64,000 nt of DNA from Leptolinea tardivitalis. GTDB taxonomy: Bacteria > Chloroflexota > Anaerolineae > Anaerolineales > Anaerolineaceae. Location of the stretch: positions 558,001 through 622,000 of the forward strand of contig NZ_BBYA01000008.1 in assembly GCF_001050275.1 (NCBI RefSeq), in the 5' to 3' direction. This document shows positions 44,331 through 54,213 of the stretch, piece after piece. The first letter of the stretch is position 1. The number at the start of each line of letters is the position of its first letter. Below the pieces are notes generated by a model, which saw nothing but the letters and a program-made list of their open reading frames with translations, was not told where the DNA came from and ran no database searches. Made by a program: the position numbers and the translations under genes.

Positions 44331-45301
44331 AAGAAGAAGAAAACATCAAACAGGCACAGGAGCTTGGAATACGGATTCTTACCAACCTTGAACAGGTGAT
44401 TTTTGGAAAAAGACCAGTTCTTGAACTTGTTGTAATTGGTCTTTTATCCGAAGGTCATATCCTGATAGAAGATGTCCCCGGCGTTGGAAAAACTATTTTA
44501 GCCAGAAGTTTAGCCATATCTACAGGCTGCAAGTATTCCCGAATTCAATTTACACCGGATTTATTGCCAAGCGATATTACCGGTGTATCTATTTATGATC
44601 AAAAGAAAAATCAATTTGAATTCAGGCCTGGTCCGGTTTTTACTCAGATATTGCTGGCTGATGAAATTAACCGGGCTACACCCAAAGCTCAATCTGCTTT
44701 ATTGGAAGCGATGGGAGAAACTCAGGTTTCTGTTGATAATATGACCAGAGAATTACCTCGACCGTTTTATGTTATTGCCACTCAGAACCCTGTAGAATAT
44801 GAAGGCGTATATCCCTTGCCTGAATCTCAAATGGACCGTTTCCTGTTAAGAACATCAATGGGATATCCAGAATTGGATGTAGAAGCGGCAATTTTGGAGA
44901 GAATGCAGGTGGAACATCCCATTAATTCACTAAAGGCAGTTGTCTCAGCAGATGAAATTCTCAAAGCGCAGACAATTGTCCGGAAAATCTATGTGGCTCC
45001 CAGTGTGAGGAATTATCTTTTAGCTATCATTCAGGCCACGAGGAAACATAATGACATTATTCTGGGTGCCAGTCCTCGCGCCAGCCTGGGTTTGATTCGG
45101 GCATCACAGGCTTCCGCGGTTTTGGAAGGAAGAAGCTACATTACACCGGATGATGTGAAAAAACTGGCAAGCGCTGTACTTTCTCACAGACTTGTTCTGA
45201 ATCCAGAAGCCAGAATGAGCAATATGAACCGAAACACAGTTATGAACGAAATTCTGGATGGCATTCGGGCTCCATTGCGTGATGAAACTCTTCCGCGGTA
45301 G
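44327..45301 (+). CDS. MoxR family AAA ATPase
   Basis: The 324-residue ATPase has Walker A VPGVGKTIL, Walker B LLADEINRATPKAQSALLEAM, the sensor region YVIATQNPVEYEGVYPLPESQMDRFL and an arginine finger region. GGAGG precedes the ATG by six bases. MoxR proteins act as chaperones or assembly factors, often with a DUF58 partner, here directly downstream with a 20-bp overlap. Its link to the YfhO pairs is by operon position only. Confidence 0.93.
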   Translation: MKEEENIKQAQELGIRILTNLEQVIFGKRPVLELVVIGLLSEGHILIEDVPGVGKTILARSLAISTGCKYSRIQFTPDLLPSDITGVSIYDQKKNQFEFRPGPVFTQILLADEINRATPKAQSALLEAMGETQVSVDNMTRELPRPFYVIATQNPVEYEGVYPLPESQMDRFLLRTSMGYPELDVEAAILERMQVEHPINSLKAVVSADEILKAQTIVRKIYVAPSVRNYLLAIIQATRKHNDIILGASPRASLGLIRASQASAVLEGRSYITPDDVKKLASAVLSHRLVLNPEARMSNMNRNTVMNEILDGIRAPLRDETLPR

Positions 45302-46574
45302 ACTCGCTCAGAAAATTCATCCCGGAAGAAATTTCTGGGGTTTACTTGTCATTGCGGGTTTTCTTCTACTAACCCGGATGTTATTTGACGAGTCATTTTT
45401 TCTTAATTCGCTTTATGTTGTGGTGATCTATATTGTTTTCGCGTTCATATTTACATTCTTTGCATTAGATCACATCAGTATAGAACGGCGGTCCAGATAT
45501 CACAAAAGACAGGTTGGTGATCTCTATGAAGAAAATCTGGATATCGTCAACAAATCGATACTTCCTGCTTTTTGGATGCAAATTAGAGATTGCTCGGATT
45601 TGAATGTAACCCAGTCAAAACGAATTATTGGTTATCTTGGCGGCCGGCAATCCAGGATTATTCGATTGAGCAGCATATTACAGAGAAGAGGAAATATCGC
45701 ATTATCGCCAATTGAAATTATCACATCAGATCCACTGGGATGTTTTTATGCCATCCACCAGATTAGAACTGAGGGATCTTTAATCATACTTCCTTACCGG
45801 GTTGATTTATCCGCTGTTTCGGTAAGAAAACGGCAAAATGAGGAAGGCAGATCCTCAAAAATCGCGATACACCAGAATTCCATGATCAGCGGATCTGTGC
45901 GCGAATATTTGGATGGAGATCCTTTTAATCGGATACACTGGCCGACAACAGCCAGACGGGGAAATCTTCACACGAAACTACCAGACGAATCCGAACAGAA
46001 AATTGTCTGGTTATGCCTTGATTGTAATAAAAAGGTACAAACCAACAGGGCAGTACGTGTTGAAGAAGAACAAATAGACTTTCTTGATGCGGAAAAATTA
46101 CATTCTTCTTATGCCTTGCCGCCTGATTCTTTTGAGGCGGCTGTCTCCATAACAGGTTCTCTGGCAACTACATGGCTGAAAAAAGGAATTGCGGTTGGAT
46201 TGGCATTAAACCAGCAACCGTTTCAACTGATTTCTCCAGGATATGGAATCAGGCAGCAAACTGAGATTTTAAATCTATTGACATTTATTCGGGCTAATTC
46301 ACAACACCCTCTTGTTGCTTTGTTGAACAATCTGTCACCACAGCTTAATTCGAGTGTAATCTGTTTTCTGGTAACACCAGATGATTCGGGCGAATTAGTA
46401 CAATTCGCATATCAATTAAAGCAAAGAGGTATTGATATCCGAATCGTAGCCATAAATAAGGCCAGTTTTACTTCAGGATATAAAAGAATACCAGCTAATG
46501 GTATCTGGGGGAAATTCAGAAAGACCGATTTTGAGTATGGAGATTCGCTAAATAAACTGGTGGATGTTTTATAG
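45282..46574 (+). CDS. DUF58 domain protein
   Basis: This 430-residue protein has two N-terminal membrane helices (about 15-32 and 38-60) and a DUF58 domain with the usual SGSVREYLDGDPFNRIHWPTTARRG. DUF58 proteins commonly partner MoxR ATPases. A von Willebrand-like fold often follows, but none is evident here. The start ATG 45282 overlaps moxR by 20 bp; an in-frame ATG at 45258 is also possible. The gene ends the long plus-strand block. Confidence 0.88.
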   Translation: MKLFRGRLAQKIHPGRNFWGLLVIAGFLLLTRMLFDESFFLNSLYVVVIYIVFAFIFTFFALDHISIERRSRYHKRQVGDLYEENLDIVNKSILPAFWMQIRDCSDLNVTQSKRIIGYLGGRQSRIIRLSSILQRRGNIALSPIEIITSDPLGCFYAIHQIRTEGSLIILPYRVDLSAVSVRKRQNEEGRSSKIAIHQNSMISGSVREYLDGDPFNRIHWPTTARRGNLHTKLPDESEQKIVWLCLDCNKKVQTNRAVRVEEEQIDFLDAEKLHSSYALPPDSFEAAVSITGSLATTWLKKGIAVGLALNQQPFQLISPGYGIRQQTEILNLLTFIRANSQHPLVALLNNLSPQLNSSVICFLVTPDDSGELVQFAYQLKQRGIDIRIVAINKASFTSGYKRIPANGIWGKFRKTDFEYGDSLNKLVDVL

Positions 46575-46594
46575 AGAATAAGATAATTCTGTCA

Positions 46595-47038
46595 TTACTT
46601 CAGGTATTTCGTGAAAGGGATGACATTCATTTGTTCATAACCGTTATGTTTATAAAACTCGGCAGTTTTAATATTTCCCGGTACCACAAACAGGTAAACT
46701 TTCGAGCATCCTGTTTTCAGTAATTCAGATTCTACTCGAGATAGTAATTCAGAACCAAGGTGACGTTTCTGATATTTTGGTAGTACGGCAAGATGGTAGA
46801 TCAAACCCCGGCGTCCGTCAAACCCTCCCATGACGGTACCAATGATCTCATTCTTCCTTTCAGCCACAAAGAAGAGGCCAGGGCTCTTTTGAATGAGTCT
46901 TTCGATTTCTTCCATCTGATCAGAAAAAGACACATGTATACCTTCACCAACAGAAGTCCATAATCTGTAGACCTCAGAGTAATCCTCTGGATGACGATAT
47001 TCGCGAATAAGAATATCCGAGAGATTTTGTGCTGTCAT
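46595..47038 (-). CDS. GNAT family N-acetyltransferase
   Basis: The 147-residue protein has the acetyl-CoA-binding region VLPKYQKRHLGSELLSRVES and FYKHNGYEQ, typical of YpeA/RimI-like enzymes. The substrate is unknown. It is 13 bp after the PHP-domain gene and ends 21 bp from the convergent DUF58 gene, with no obvious terminator between. Confidence 0.88.
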   Translation of the reverse strand: MTAQNLSDILIREYRHPEDYSEVYRLWTSVGEGIHVSFSDQMEEIERLIQKSPGLFFVAERKNEIIGTVMGGFDGRRGLIYHLAVLPKYQKRHLGSELLSRVESELLKTGCSKVYLFVVPGNIKTAEFYKHNGYEQMNVIPFTKYLK

Positions 47039-47050
47039 ATTTCAATTTTT

Positions 47051-48832
47051 TTAAGAAGGCTCACTGGAGTTTTCGTCTTCTTCTGTTAATAATTTCCAGC
47101 CTCCGTGAATGCCATTTGGTGTAACGCCAAAGAAGAACCGATAACCATCATCAGGAAGGCGCTGGACAAGATCAAATGTGGGGGTCTTACCTTGTTGATA
47201 ACGCTTAAGAAGTCCAAATTCACCATTCCAGTAGGCTGTTCGCGGGTCAAATTCTCCTTCAAGTTCCATATACCGGCTGATGGCATAATGCCATAACCGA
47301 CGGGCTGAGCGCTGGGTTACATTTTTTACCATGGAACCATTTCGCAGGTCTCGCATGGTAAAGTAACGAGTTCCCTGGCGTTCTTCCACACTGGCTACTT
47401 CTACACCGGTTCTAGGCGTGGTCTCATCAGGTCTTGGAAATTCTTTCTCCTCAATGGAGGTTATTTCAGGTACTGCATCTGATCCGGGTTCAAGATGGAT
47501 GACAACCTGACGGGCTTTTCCGCGGGTAACCAATCCTACTATCTCATCGCGCACAGCCAGACCGGTTTCAGCTTCACTGCGAACATAGATTTTATTGTCT
47601 TCCACAGCATATGGTGCATCGTCACCGCGTGGAATTATGACACGGATAATTTTTTTTCCACGGGTTTCCTGAACATCAAGATGACAGGTAAGGGCAGGGC
47701 TTATACGTTTGGAAATTTCTTTTTCCAAAAGATTAATATTTTGTTCGGGATCTGAGATACCGATGGGTGGTTTGTGTGGATCTGCACCAGTTCCGATGTA
47801 CAGAGTTCCGCCATTCGTGTTGGCAAACGCACAGATGTCTGCGATAATGTTGTACAACTTGCCGCCACGGACTGTCATCGATTCATGAAAATCTTGGATG
47901 ATGTTGGCGCCTTCTTCCTGTGAGGCGTGGATGAAGTCAAATGCCGGTTCTTCCTTTAGACGGTGGGGACGTGTTCGAGAAAAATCATTTGATCCAAACA
48001 GATCTTTGAGAGCTTTAAAACTGACTTCAGGAATCAGAACATCTGTTGCCCGATCGCCAATACCAAGATTCTTCTTTCGCAAAGGATCTGCCGTCAAACG
48101 GTGAGCATCGGAACCTTGAATACAATGCATACGGCGGGGATATTCAGGTTTCGTACCGTTAAAAAAAGCTGCTGTTGAACGGGGAGCTTTTGTATCAAGA
48201 TCGGTGACTTCCAAAGCATCCAGAGCCTCATCTTGCGTATAGGCAATTTTTGTCTGGCCTCCAAAATTGAAACCCCGCATGGCTACACCATTGCTTGAAT
48301 TGGCATGGGCTGCAATAACAATACCGCCAGCCGATTGGATTTTTTGATAGGCTGTCAATACATCAACAGTGGCTCCAACTGTAGCTGAACCATCATCCAA
48401 TATTGTTCCTGGAATTTTCAAATCAAGAAGAAGGTGTTCAATATCACGCACGGGGGTATTTTGCGAAAAAACCCCAATAATGTGAAACCCGAAGGTCGCC
48501 GTAAATTCAATGCCAGGAAGAACCAGGATTTTTTTTAATAACCGCCGATATTCCAAAAGACGGTTCTTTTCATCAGGAAGAAGTCGGTTGAGTTTTTCTA
48601 ATAATTCGAGTTGCTCAATTTCATTCTGCATTGACCGGTAACCGGCAATTGTGTTGTGATCTGTAAAAGCGATAATATCAAGATTTCGCTGCTCAGCCCT
48701 CTGGATGAGTTCCAAATAGGAAATCTCAGGTTGTTGAAAATCGCTGGATGCCGGTGTATGGATATGTAGATCCATAGTCCGCCATTGATTGGAAGGTTCA
48801 ACTTTTTTCCCCGCAGATTTTTGTTTATTCAA
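47051..48832 (-). CDS. PHP phosphoesterase domain fused to AlbA_2/Schlafen-like domain
   Basis: Residues about 15-290 form a PHP domain with metal motifs [28 protein letters not shown] and GSDAHR. Residues about 310-440 match an AlbA_2 domain ([43 protein letters not shown]). The end (about 470-590) is unassigned. The fusion joins a phosphoesterase fold to a nucleic-acid-associated one in a single 593-residue chain, so nuclease or nucleotide hydrolysis on RNA/DNA is a plausible but unproven guess. It is 21 bp downstream of the response regulator gene. Confidence 0.82.
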   Translation of the reverse strand: MNKQKSAGKKVEPSNQWRTMDLHIHTPASSDFQQPEISYLELIQRAEQRNLDIIAFTDHNTIAGYRSMQNEIEQLELLEKLNRLLPDEKNRLLEYRRLLKKILVLPGIEFTATFGFHIIGVFSQNTPVRDIEHLLLDLKIPGTILDDGSATVGATVDVLTAYQKIQSAGGIVIAAHANSSNGVAMRGFNFGGQTKIAYTQDEALDALEVTDLDTKAPRSTAAFFNGTKPEYPRRMHCIQGSDAHRLTADPLRKKNLGIGDRATDVLIPEVSFKALKDLFGSNDFSRTRPHRLKEEPAFDFIHASQEEGANIIQDFHESMTVRGGKLYNIIADICAFANTNGGTLYIGTGADPHKPPIGISDPEQNINLLEKEISKRISPALTCHLDVQETRGKKIIRVIIPRGDDAPYAVEDNKIYVRSEAETGLAVRDEIVGLVTRGKARQVVIHLEPGSDAVPEITSIEEKEFPRPDETTPRTGVEVASVEERQGTRYFTMRDLRNGSMVKNVTQRSARRLWHYAISRYMELEGEFDPRTAYWNGEFGLLKRYQQGKTPTFDLVQRLPDDGYRFFFGVTPNGIHGGWKLLTEEDENSSEPS

Positions 48833-48853
48833 AAGGATGTCTCCTTATAGATT

Positions 48854-49225
48854 TCATAATAATTTCTTTATCAAATTAATCAGGTCATCTGGCATATAGG
48901 GTTTCATTAAAAATGCATCTGCACCGGCTTTCATGCTTTCCTGTTTCTTATCCGAACCAGAACTCATGATTATTTTTACATTTTTTAATTCGTCCATTTT
49001 GCGTAGTTGATCCAATAATGCCAGGCCACTGGTGCCGGGAAGATTCACATCCATCAAGATTACATCTGGAGTAATGTCTTTTATTAATTGAATAGGGTCA
49101 TCCAAAGGGAAGGATGGCCCGGTTACCAAAAAGTTCTCCAATTCAAGTAATGTTTGCAACAAAGAACGCATCATTGCATTATCTTCCAGTATGAGAACTT
49201 TTTGTTTTTCATCCATAGAGGTCAT
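48854..49225 (-). CDS. Single-domain response regulator (CheY-like)
   Basis: The 123-residue receiver has the acidic pocket ILEDNAMMR, the phospho-Asp in [16 protein letters not shown] in [10 protein letters not shown] and the Lys in FLMKPYMP. No output domain is present. Its start overlaps the lon stop as ATGA, which suggests translational coupling to a protease. A cognate kinase is not adjacent. Confidence 0.93.
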   Translation of the reverse strand: MTSMDEKQKVLILEDNAMMRSLLQTLLELENFLVTGPSFPLDDPIQLIKDITPDVILMDVNLPGTSGLALLDQLRKMDELKNVKIIMSSGSDKKQESMKAGADAFLMKPYMPDDLINLIKKLL

Positions 49226-51780
49226 TTTTTCGCTTTCTTCTTGGGAATGGCGATTTTTATTACATCATCCATATGTTCAACAAGATGAAATTCCATATCT
49301 TTACGAATTTCCTGAGGAATGTCATCAAGATCAGGCTCGTTCAATTTAGGAAGAATAATTGTTTTCAAACCAGCCCGATGGGCAGCCAACATTTTTTCCT
49401 TGATACCACCAACAGGAAGAATTTGCCCGCGAAGTGTAATTTCACCTGTCATACCCAGATCTGCACGAATGGGACGATCGGTAAGCAGGGAAATTAGAGC
49501 AGTTGTCATGGTTACACCGGCAGAAGGGCCATCTTTGGGTGTGGCACCTGCGGGTACATGTAGATGAATGTCTTCTTTTTGAAAGAATTGTGGGTCAATA
49601 TTCATCTCTTTGGCATGCGACCGCACAAATGTAAGTGCTGCATGTGCAGATTCTTGCATGACTGTTCCAATTGAACCGGTAATCTGAAATCCTTTTGAGC
49701 CTGGCATTTTGGACGCTTCAATGAAGAGGATATCTCCACCGGTTGGTGTCCAGGCTAAACCGGTGGCCACGCCCGGGATGGATGTTCGACGTTCTATCTC
49801 TTCATTACCCATAAATTTGGGACGTCCAAGCAAATTATGGACTTCCTTTTCTCCGATTTTTCCTCTGTGTCTTTTCCCTTCAGAGATAGTAGTGACTATC
49901 TTTCGGCAAATTGCCCCAATTTCTCGTTCCAGGTTCCTGACTCCGGCTTCACGTGTGTACTGCCGGATGATAGACAAAATCCCATCATCGTCAAGCTTAA
50001 TTTCTTTATTCAGCAGACCATTTTCTGCTATCTGTCGGGGGATGAGGTAATTACGGGCTATGTTTAGTTTTTCTTGTTCTGTATAGCCAGCAATCTGGAT
50101 GACTTCCATACGGTCAAGAAGTGGTGCCGGGATAGTCTCAAGCGTGTTGGCTGTGGTGATAAACATCACCTGAGACAGGTCAAACGCCACTTCAAGATAA
50201 TGATCGCGAAATTCAAAATTCTGTTCCGGATCAAGTACTTCCAGTAGAGCAGAGGCTGGATCGCCGTGGAAATCAAATCCCAATTTGTCAATTTCATCGA
50301 GCATGAACACCGGATTATATGATTCAACCCTGCGTAATGCCTGTAGAATACGGCCTGGAAGCGCACCAATGTATGTTCGGCGATGGCCGCGAATTTCAGC
50401 TTCATCTCGCATACCACCAAGTGAAATTCGGATGAACTTTCTACCAAGTGCACGGGCTATGGATTGTCCCAGTGAAGTTTTCCCTACCCCTGGAGGACCA
50501 ACAAAACAAAGAATGACCCCTTCACGCTCTTTTCGAATCAGATCGTTCCTTTTTGCAGAGTCTAATTCTGTTTTGCGTTCAAGACGCAATTTCCGAACGG
50601 CCAGATATTCAAGGATCCGTTCTTTAACATCATTAAGACCGTAATGATCCTCATCCAACACTTTGCGGGCATTAATGATATCCAGATTGTCTTCAGTTGA
50701 TTTTTTCCAGGGCAGGGCAGCCAGCCACTCTATATAAGATCGAATGACACCATATTCTGCTGCGGCTGTAGGTAGACGTGAGAGACGTTCCAGCTCACGA
50801 TTTGCCTGTTTGAGGGCTTCTTCCGGCATTTCGGCTTCATCAATACTTTTTCGAAGATCATTGATATCTTCGGTTTGTTCATCACCTTCGCCAAGTTCTT
50901 TTTGTATGGCCTTTAATTGTTCACGAAGAAAATAATCTCGTTGAACTTTCTCGATCTCTGACCGGGCTTCATTTTGAATTTTCTGCCCCAGATCGAGAAC
51001 TTCGCTTTCACGAACCAAAATGGAAACAAGTTTCCGGAGTTTTTCGTCAACGGGGTCCAATTCGAGAATTGCCTGCGCATCGGCTAATTCCATGCGTTCA
51101 AAATTCGCGATGGAATAGGCCGTTTGAAGAGGATCCGAGATATTTGTTATGGAATCTACCAACTCCCGTGGTATGGACGGGATCATTTTTGCAATATGCT
51201 CAAATTGATCCCTGGCATTACGGGCCAATGCTTCAGTTTCGAGACTTTCTGAAACAACTTCGGTTGCTGGTGTTATTTTCGCTACCAGATAAGGTTCCAG
51301 GGAGGTAAATTCTCCAAGGTGAAAACGGCTGATTCCCTGGATTAGGATACGTATGGTTCCATCTGGCGTACGGAACAGACGATGAATAATTGCCACTGTT
51401 CCGACTGAATATAAATCTTCTGGACCAGGATTTTCCAGTTCTGGATTTTTTGCGGTAACCAGTCCAATGATCCGATTCCCGGACACTACGTCATCCACAA
51501 GCCGTATGGAACGAGGTTGACCAATTGTCAATGGGACGGCTGTTTGTGGATAAACGACCAATCCACGCAGCGGTAATATGGGTAATGTCTCAGGTATTGA
51601 TAAAACCCCGTCATTTCCAGACTCGGGATTCTCAATCGGATTTTCTTCTGTTTTTACCAGATTATTTGTATCAGACAAAGATAATCCTAGAAACAAGTCA
51701 CCAAGATTTTGAATCATATTTTCATCTTCAAACCAATTCAGGATTTCTTTCAAATTTGCATTCCAACGTGAGGCGACCAT
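49222..51780 (-). CDS. lon: ATP-dependent protease Lon
   Basis: The 852-residue protein has the N-terminal substrate domain (about 60-260), Walker [13 protein letters not shown], Walker [11 protein letters not shown], and a Ser/Lys protease with catalytic S753 in KDGPSAGV and K796 in GGIKEKML (43 residues apart, as in E. coli). The N-terminal extension of about 60 residues before [10 protein letters not shown] is longer than in many homologues. An ATG at 51717 could shorten it. It sits directly behind hsp20, supporting joint control by heat or unfolded protein. Confidence 0.97.
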   Translation of the reverse strand: MVASRWNANLKEILNWFEDENMIQNLGDLFLGLSLSDTNNLVKTEENPIENPESGNDGVLSIPETLPILPLRGLVVYPQTAVPLTIGQPRSIRLVDDVVSGNRIIGLVTAKNPELENPGPEDLYSVGTVAIIHRLFRTPDGTIRILIQGISRFHLGEFTSLEPYLVAKITPATEVVSESLETEALARNARDQFEHIAKMIPSIPRELVDSITNISDPLQTAYSIANFERMELADAQAILELDPVDEKLRKLVSILVRESEVLDLGQKIQNEARSEIEKVQRDYFLREQLKAIQKELGEGDEQTEDINDLRKSIDEAEMPEEALKQANRELERLSRLPTAAAEYGVIRSYIEWLAALPWKKSTEDNLDIINARKVLDEDHYGLNDVKERILEYLAVRKLRLERKTELDSAKRNDLIRKEREGVILCFVGPPGVGKTSLGQSIARALGRKFIRISLGGMRDEAEIRGHRRTYIGALPGRILQALRRVESYNPVFMLDEIDKLGFDFHGDPASALLEVLDPEQNFEFRDHYLEVAFDLSQVMFITTANTLETIPAPLLDRMEVIQIAGYTEQEKLNIARNYLIPRQIAENGLLNKEIKLDDDGILSIIRQYTREAGVRNLEREIGAICRKIVTTISEGKRHRGKIGEKEVHNLLGRPKFMGNEEIERRTSIPGVATGLAWTPTGGDILFIEASKMPGSKGFQITGSIGTVMQESAHAALTFVRSHAKEMNIDPQFFQKEDIHLHVPAGATPKDGPSAGVTMTTALISLLTDRPIRADLGMTGEITLRGQILPVGGIKEKMLAAHRAGLKTIILPKLNEPDLDDIPQEIRKDMEFHLVEHMDDVIKIAIPKKKAKK

Positions 51781-51787
51781 TCGATGA

Positions 51788-52165
51788 TCAGGCTTCCTTA
51801 TCTTTTATGTGAATTTCTTGAGGTACTGCTTTGGCAATGTTAATCGTTAAGAATCCATCGATATACTCAGCTTTAATGGAATCACGGTCAACAGGTTGAA
51901 GAATTTTCACTTCTATTTGAAATTCTCCAAAATGAATTTCCATTTGATGAAAAGCGTGATTTTTCATTGGATCATGCCGTATACCACTTACAAACAGGGT
52001 ATTATGGTCCATCCGTATTGAAAAATCTTTTTCATTTACTCCGGCAATTTCTACCCGGATAATAAATTCTTTCTTCGTTTCAACCACATCCACCGGAGGG
52101 CGGTAGCTGTTATTTTCATACGAAACCCGAAGGTTGAACATACCAGAACGTGGATATTCAAACAT
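51788..52165 (-). CDS. Small heat-shock protein (Hsp20)
   Basis: The 125-residue protein has the alpha-crystallin domain with [25 protein letters not shown] and ends with [15 protein letters not shown], similar to the C-terminal I-x-I region. It holds unfolded proteins for refolding or for Lon, which follows 7 bp later. The tpx gene begins 27 bp upstream. No CIRCE-like or HrcA site is evident upstream of the group. Confidence 0.93.
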   Translation of the reverse strand: MFEYPRSGMFNLRVSYENNSYRPPVDVVETKKEFIIRVEIAGVNEKDFSIRMDHNTLFVSGIRHDPMKNHAFHQMEIHFGEFQIEVKILQPVDRDSIKAEYIDGFLTINIAKAVPQEIHIKDKEA

Positions 52166-52192
52166 TCTTACCTTCTTTGATCTTTTACCCGA

Positions 52193-52711
52193 TTACAGTG
52201 CATTTCGTGCAGTCTCAAGCACTTCAGAATAATCAGGTTCGTCACCGAGATTCTGCGAATAATTTGCATAGATTATCTTATACTTTTTGTCGATAACAAA
52301 AACTGCATTGCGTAATACACGATGCTCCTTAATTAAACAACCATATTTTTTCCCAAAATTTGTCTTCAAATGATCTGAAATTACAATTATCTGATCAATT
52401 CCAGCCGTAGCACAATATCTTTTTTGTGCATATGGCAGATCAGTACTGATAATTAGTATGGATATTACTTTTGAAAGATTTCCAGCTTCTTCATTGAAGC
52501 GGCTGATTTCACGATTACATACTTCCATTTCCACTGAAGGGACGGAAACAATTATCCGTACCTTTCCTCTGGTCATTTTTAAAATATCCAGATATGTCCA
52601 ATCTTGAAGATGCGCCTTAAAAGATGGGGCTTGTTGACCGATTTTGATATCTTCCCCAATAATCGTGGCATCTTTATTGTCAAATCGGATGAGCCCCTTA
52701 CGTTCCAACAT
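52193..52711 (-). CDS. tpx: Tpx-like peroxiredoxin with altered active site
   Basis: The 172-residue protein matches thiol peroxidase. The peroxidatic C65 lies in VPSVEMEVCNREISRFN and the resolving C100 in AQKRYCATAG, 35 residues apart. The usual P-x3-T/S-x2-C motif keeps P58 but has M62 in place of the conserved Thr. The late Arg in LRNAVFVIDK is present. It may be a slower peroxidase or a redox sensor. It is 32 bp downstream of tRNA-Arg and first of the protein-quality group. Confidence 0.88.
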   Translation of the reverse strand: MLERKGLIRFDNKDATIIGEDIKIGQQAPSFKAHLQDWTYLDILKMTRGKVRIIVSVPSVEMEVCNREISRFNEEAGNLSKVISILIISTDLPYAQKRYCATAGIDQIIVISDHLKTNFGKKYGCLIKEHRVLRNAVFVIDKKYKIIYANYSQNLGDEPDYSEVLETARNAL

Positions 52712-52743
52712 CCAAATCCTCCAATAATGTCAACGTACAAAGG

Positions 52744-52816
52744 CGCCCCCGGTGGGAGTCGAACCCACAACCAACAGCTTAGAAGGCTGGTGCTCTGTCC
52801 ATTGCGCTACAGGGGC
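52744..52816 (-). tRNA. tRNA-Arg (anticodon TCT)
   Basis: The minus strand gives the acceptor stem GCCCCTG/CGGGGGC with one T-G pair, the T-loop GGTTCGACTCC, and the anticodon loop CTTCTAA with TCT. Full CCA is not encoded (CCT follows the discriminator G). It lies just upstream of tpx with no terminator between. Confidence 0.95.
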
Positions 52817-52984
52817 AAGTAACAACACTTAATATCGAAAATTGACTTCAAATTTGCATTGAAACCAACGCATTATTTTCTATTCTTTACATCGTCAATT
52901 ATAGTCGATTTGATATTGATGCGAATAGATTTTTTAGATTTTTGTACAAGAATTCTATAAGAAATTTTCCATTTTCCAAACAAT

Positions 52985-53018
52985 AACCGGGATGTCTGTT
53001 ACTTTAGGCATCCCGGTT
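52985..53018 (-). terminator. Hairpin terminator after the NBR1-Ig lipoprotein gene
   Basis: Positions 52985-52996 pair with 53007-53018 (10 perfect plus two weaker pairs) around a 10-nt loop, 22 bp downstream of the minus-strand stop at 53041. The trailing U-tract is weak. The rest of the 220-bp gap before tRNA-Arg shows nothing clear. Confidence 0.6.
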
Positions 53019-53040
53019 TCAAATTCAAGAAGAGTTTTTC

Positions 53041-54213
53041 CTACGGAGTAATGATCGGGCTAAAGATAAACGCATAGTTATCTGAACTACCTTCCATCGG
53101 ATAGATATAGAAGAGGAAGGATGTCGCTTTACCCGTCATTCCATACTGGTTATTCTGGGTTAGCTTGATAGATATCTCCTCCCATTCACCAAATCCGTGA
53201 ACTCGGTTAACCAATTCCTGTTCTTCACCACCTTCAATAGAATATGTTAACCGGAAGCGGAAATTACATTTTGTATAACCTTCCAGACATCCAAAGTGAA
53301 AGATCAGGTTGGAATATTCGGGCACAACAATGGGTGGAAATTGACCAACAATAAAGCTGTTTGATTCTTTAGGAGGAACCATGACGATTGCCGGATCATT
53401 TTCTTTGATACCACCTTCGATAGCCGGGGCCGTGTTAATATACATGAAGCCTCTGGGATCATTCTTCGTCCCAGGGCAGGGAAGGACGCCAGCCGAACTG
53501 GTCCAGGTTGCGCTGCAGGCATTGGCGATGAAATTGTAGGTTTTGCCTACATAGATTTCAGACCAGATAGATTGTTCCTTTCCCTTGTTATCCATAATGC
53601 CAAATACCTGGCCGTTCTTATTCATTAATTTCCATTGACTGAACACATGAGAGCCGATTTCTTGAGGGGCAGTCAGAGTAACAGATACATGAGCTGTTTG
53701 CCCGGGAAGGATATTCTCTGTCGTTAAGGGTACACGGTTGGGAGCACTCATCTGATTGGCACCAATCCATACCAGACTGTAATCGGATGTCCAGGTACAG
53801 GATCCCGCATTACGAACTGCCCATGTTTTTACGAATTGTGTTCCAGGGGGAACCATTGTTCCATCGGGAATGGTGATGTCGCCCACATACGATGCATAAT
53901 CAGTGCATTTCCCGGGAGCCAGAGTATTCGTAGGTTTCACAGCAGCCGCCTGCGCTGCTGGTTGGGCAGCTGCTGTTGGCGCAACAGTGTTTTCCTGGGT
54001 GGCTGTAGGAGCTGTTGTTGCCGTCGGTTTGGCTTCATCTGTTTTTTGAACCTCGGCAACTTTTGTCGTTAAAGCTGACAGGGTTTGAGCAACGGCTGCA
54101 TTGATTTGATTCTGAACATCCATCGAATCAGGAGTAGATTCCTGTGCCGTGCAAGATGTCAGTAAAATTGCCACCAACAAAAAGGCGGTTGTAATTTTCC
54201 GTAATTTTGTCAT
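53041..54213 (-). CDS. NBR1-Ig domain lipoprotein
   Basis: The 390-residue protein has a lipoprotein signal (lipid C21 in LLTSCTAQ), a Thr/Ala/Pro-rich linker and an NBR1-like Ig domain (about 115-235; VKTWAVRNAGSCTWTSDYSL and QWKLMNKNGQVFG). The last third has no assigned domain. The ATG 54213 follows AAGGA seven bases earlier; an upstream frame from 54246 is rejected. NBR1-Ig surface proteins are common in Chloroflexi. Function is unknown, perhaps adhesion or wall binding. Confidence 0.85.
   Translation of the reverse strand: MTKLRKITTAFLLVAILLTSCTAQESTPDSMDVQNQINAAVAQTLSALTTKVAEVQKTDEAKPTATTAPTATQENTVAPTAAAQPAAQAAAVKPTNTLAPGKCTDYASYVGDITIPDGTMVPPGTQFVKTWAVRNAGSCTWTSDYSLVWIGANQMSAPNRVPLTTENILPGQTAHVSVTLTAPQEIGSHVFSQWKLMNKNGQVFGIMDNKGKEQSIWSEIYVGKTYNFIANACSATWTSSAGVLPCPGTKNDPRGFMYINTAPAIEGGIKENDPAIVMVPPKESNSFIVGQFPPIVVPEYSNLIFHFGCLEGYTKCNFRFRLTYSIEGGEEQELVNRVHGFGEWEEISIKLTQNNQYGMTGKATSFLFYIYPMEGSSDNYAFIFSPIITP

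Noticed and set aside
36743-46574. Interpretation as a polysaccharide export (Wzx/Wzy) cluster
   Set aside because: No flippase-, polymerase- or nucleotide-sugar-enzyme-like genes are present; the proteins fit GT-C/YfhO shapes better.
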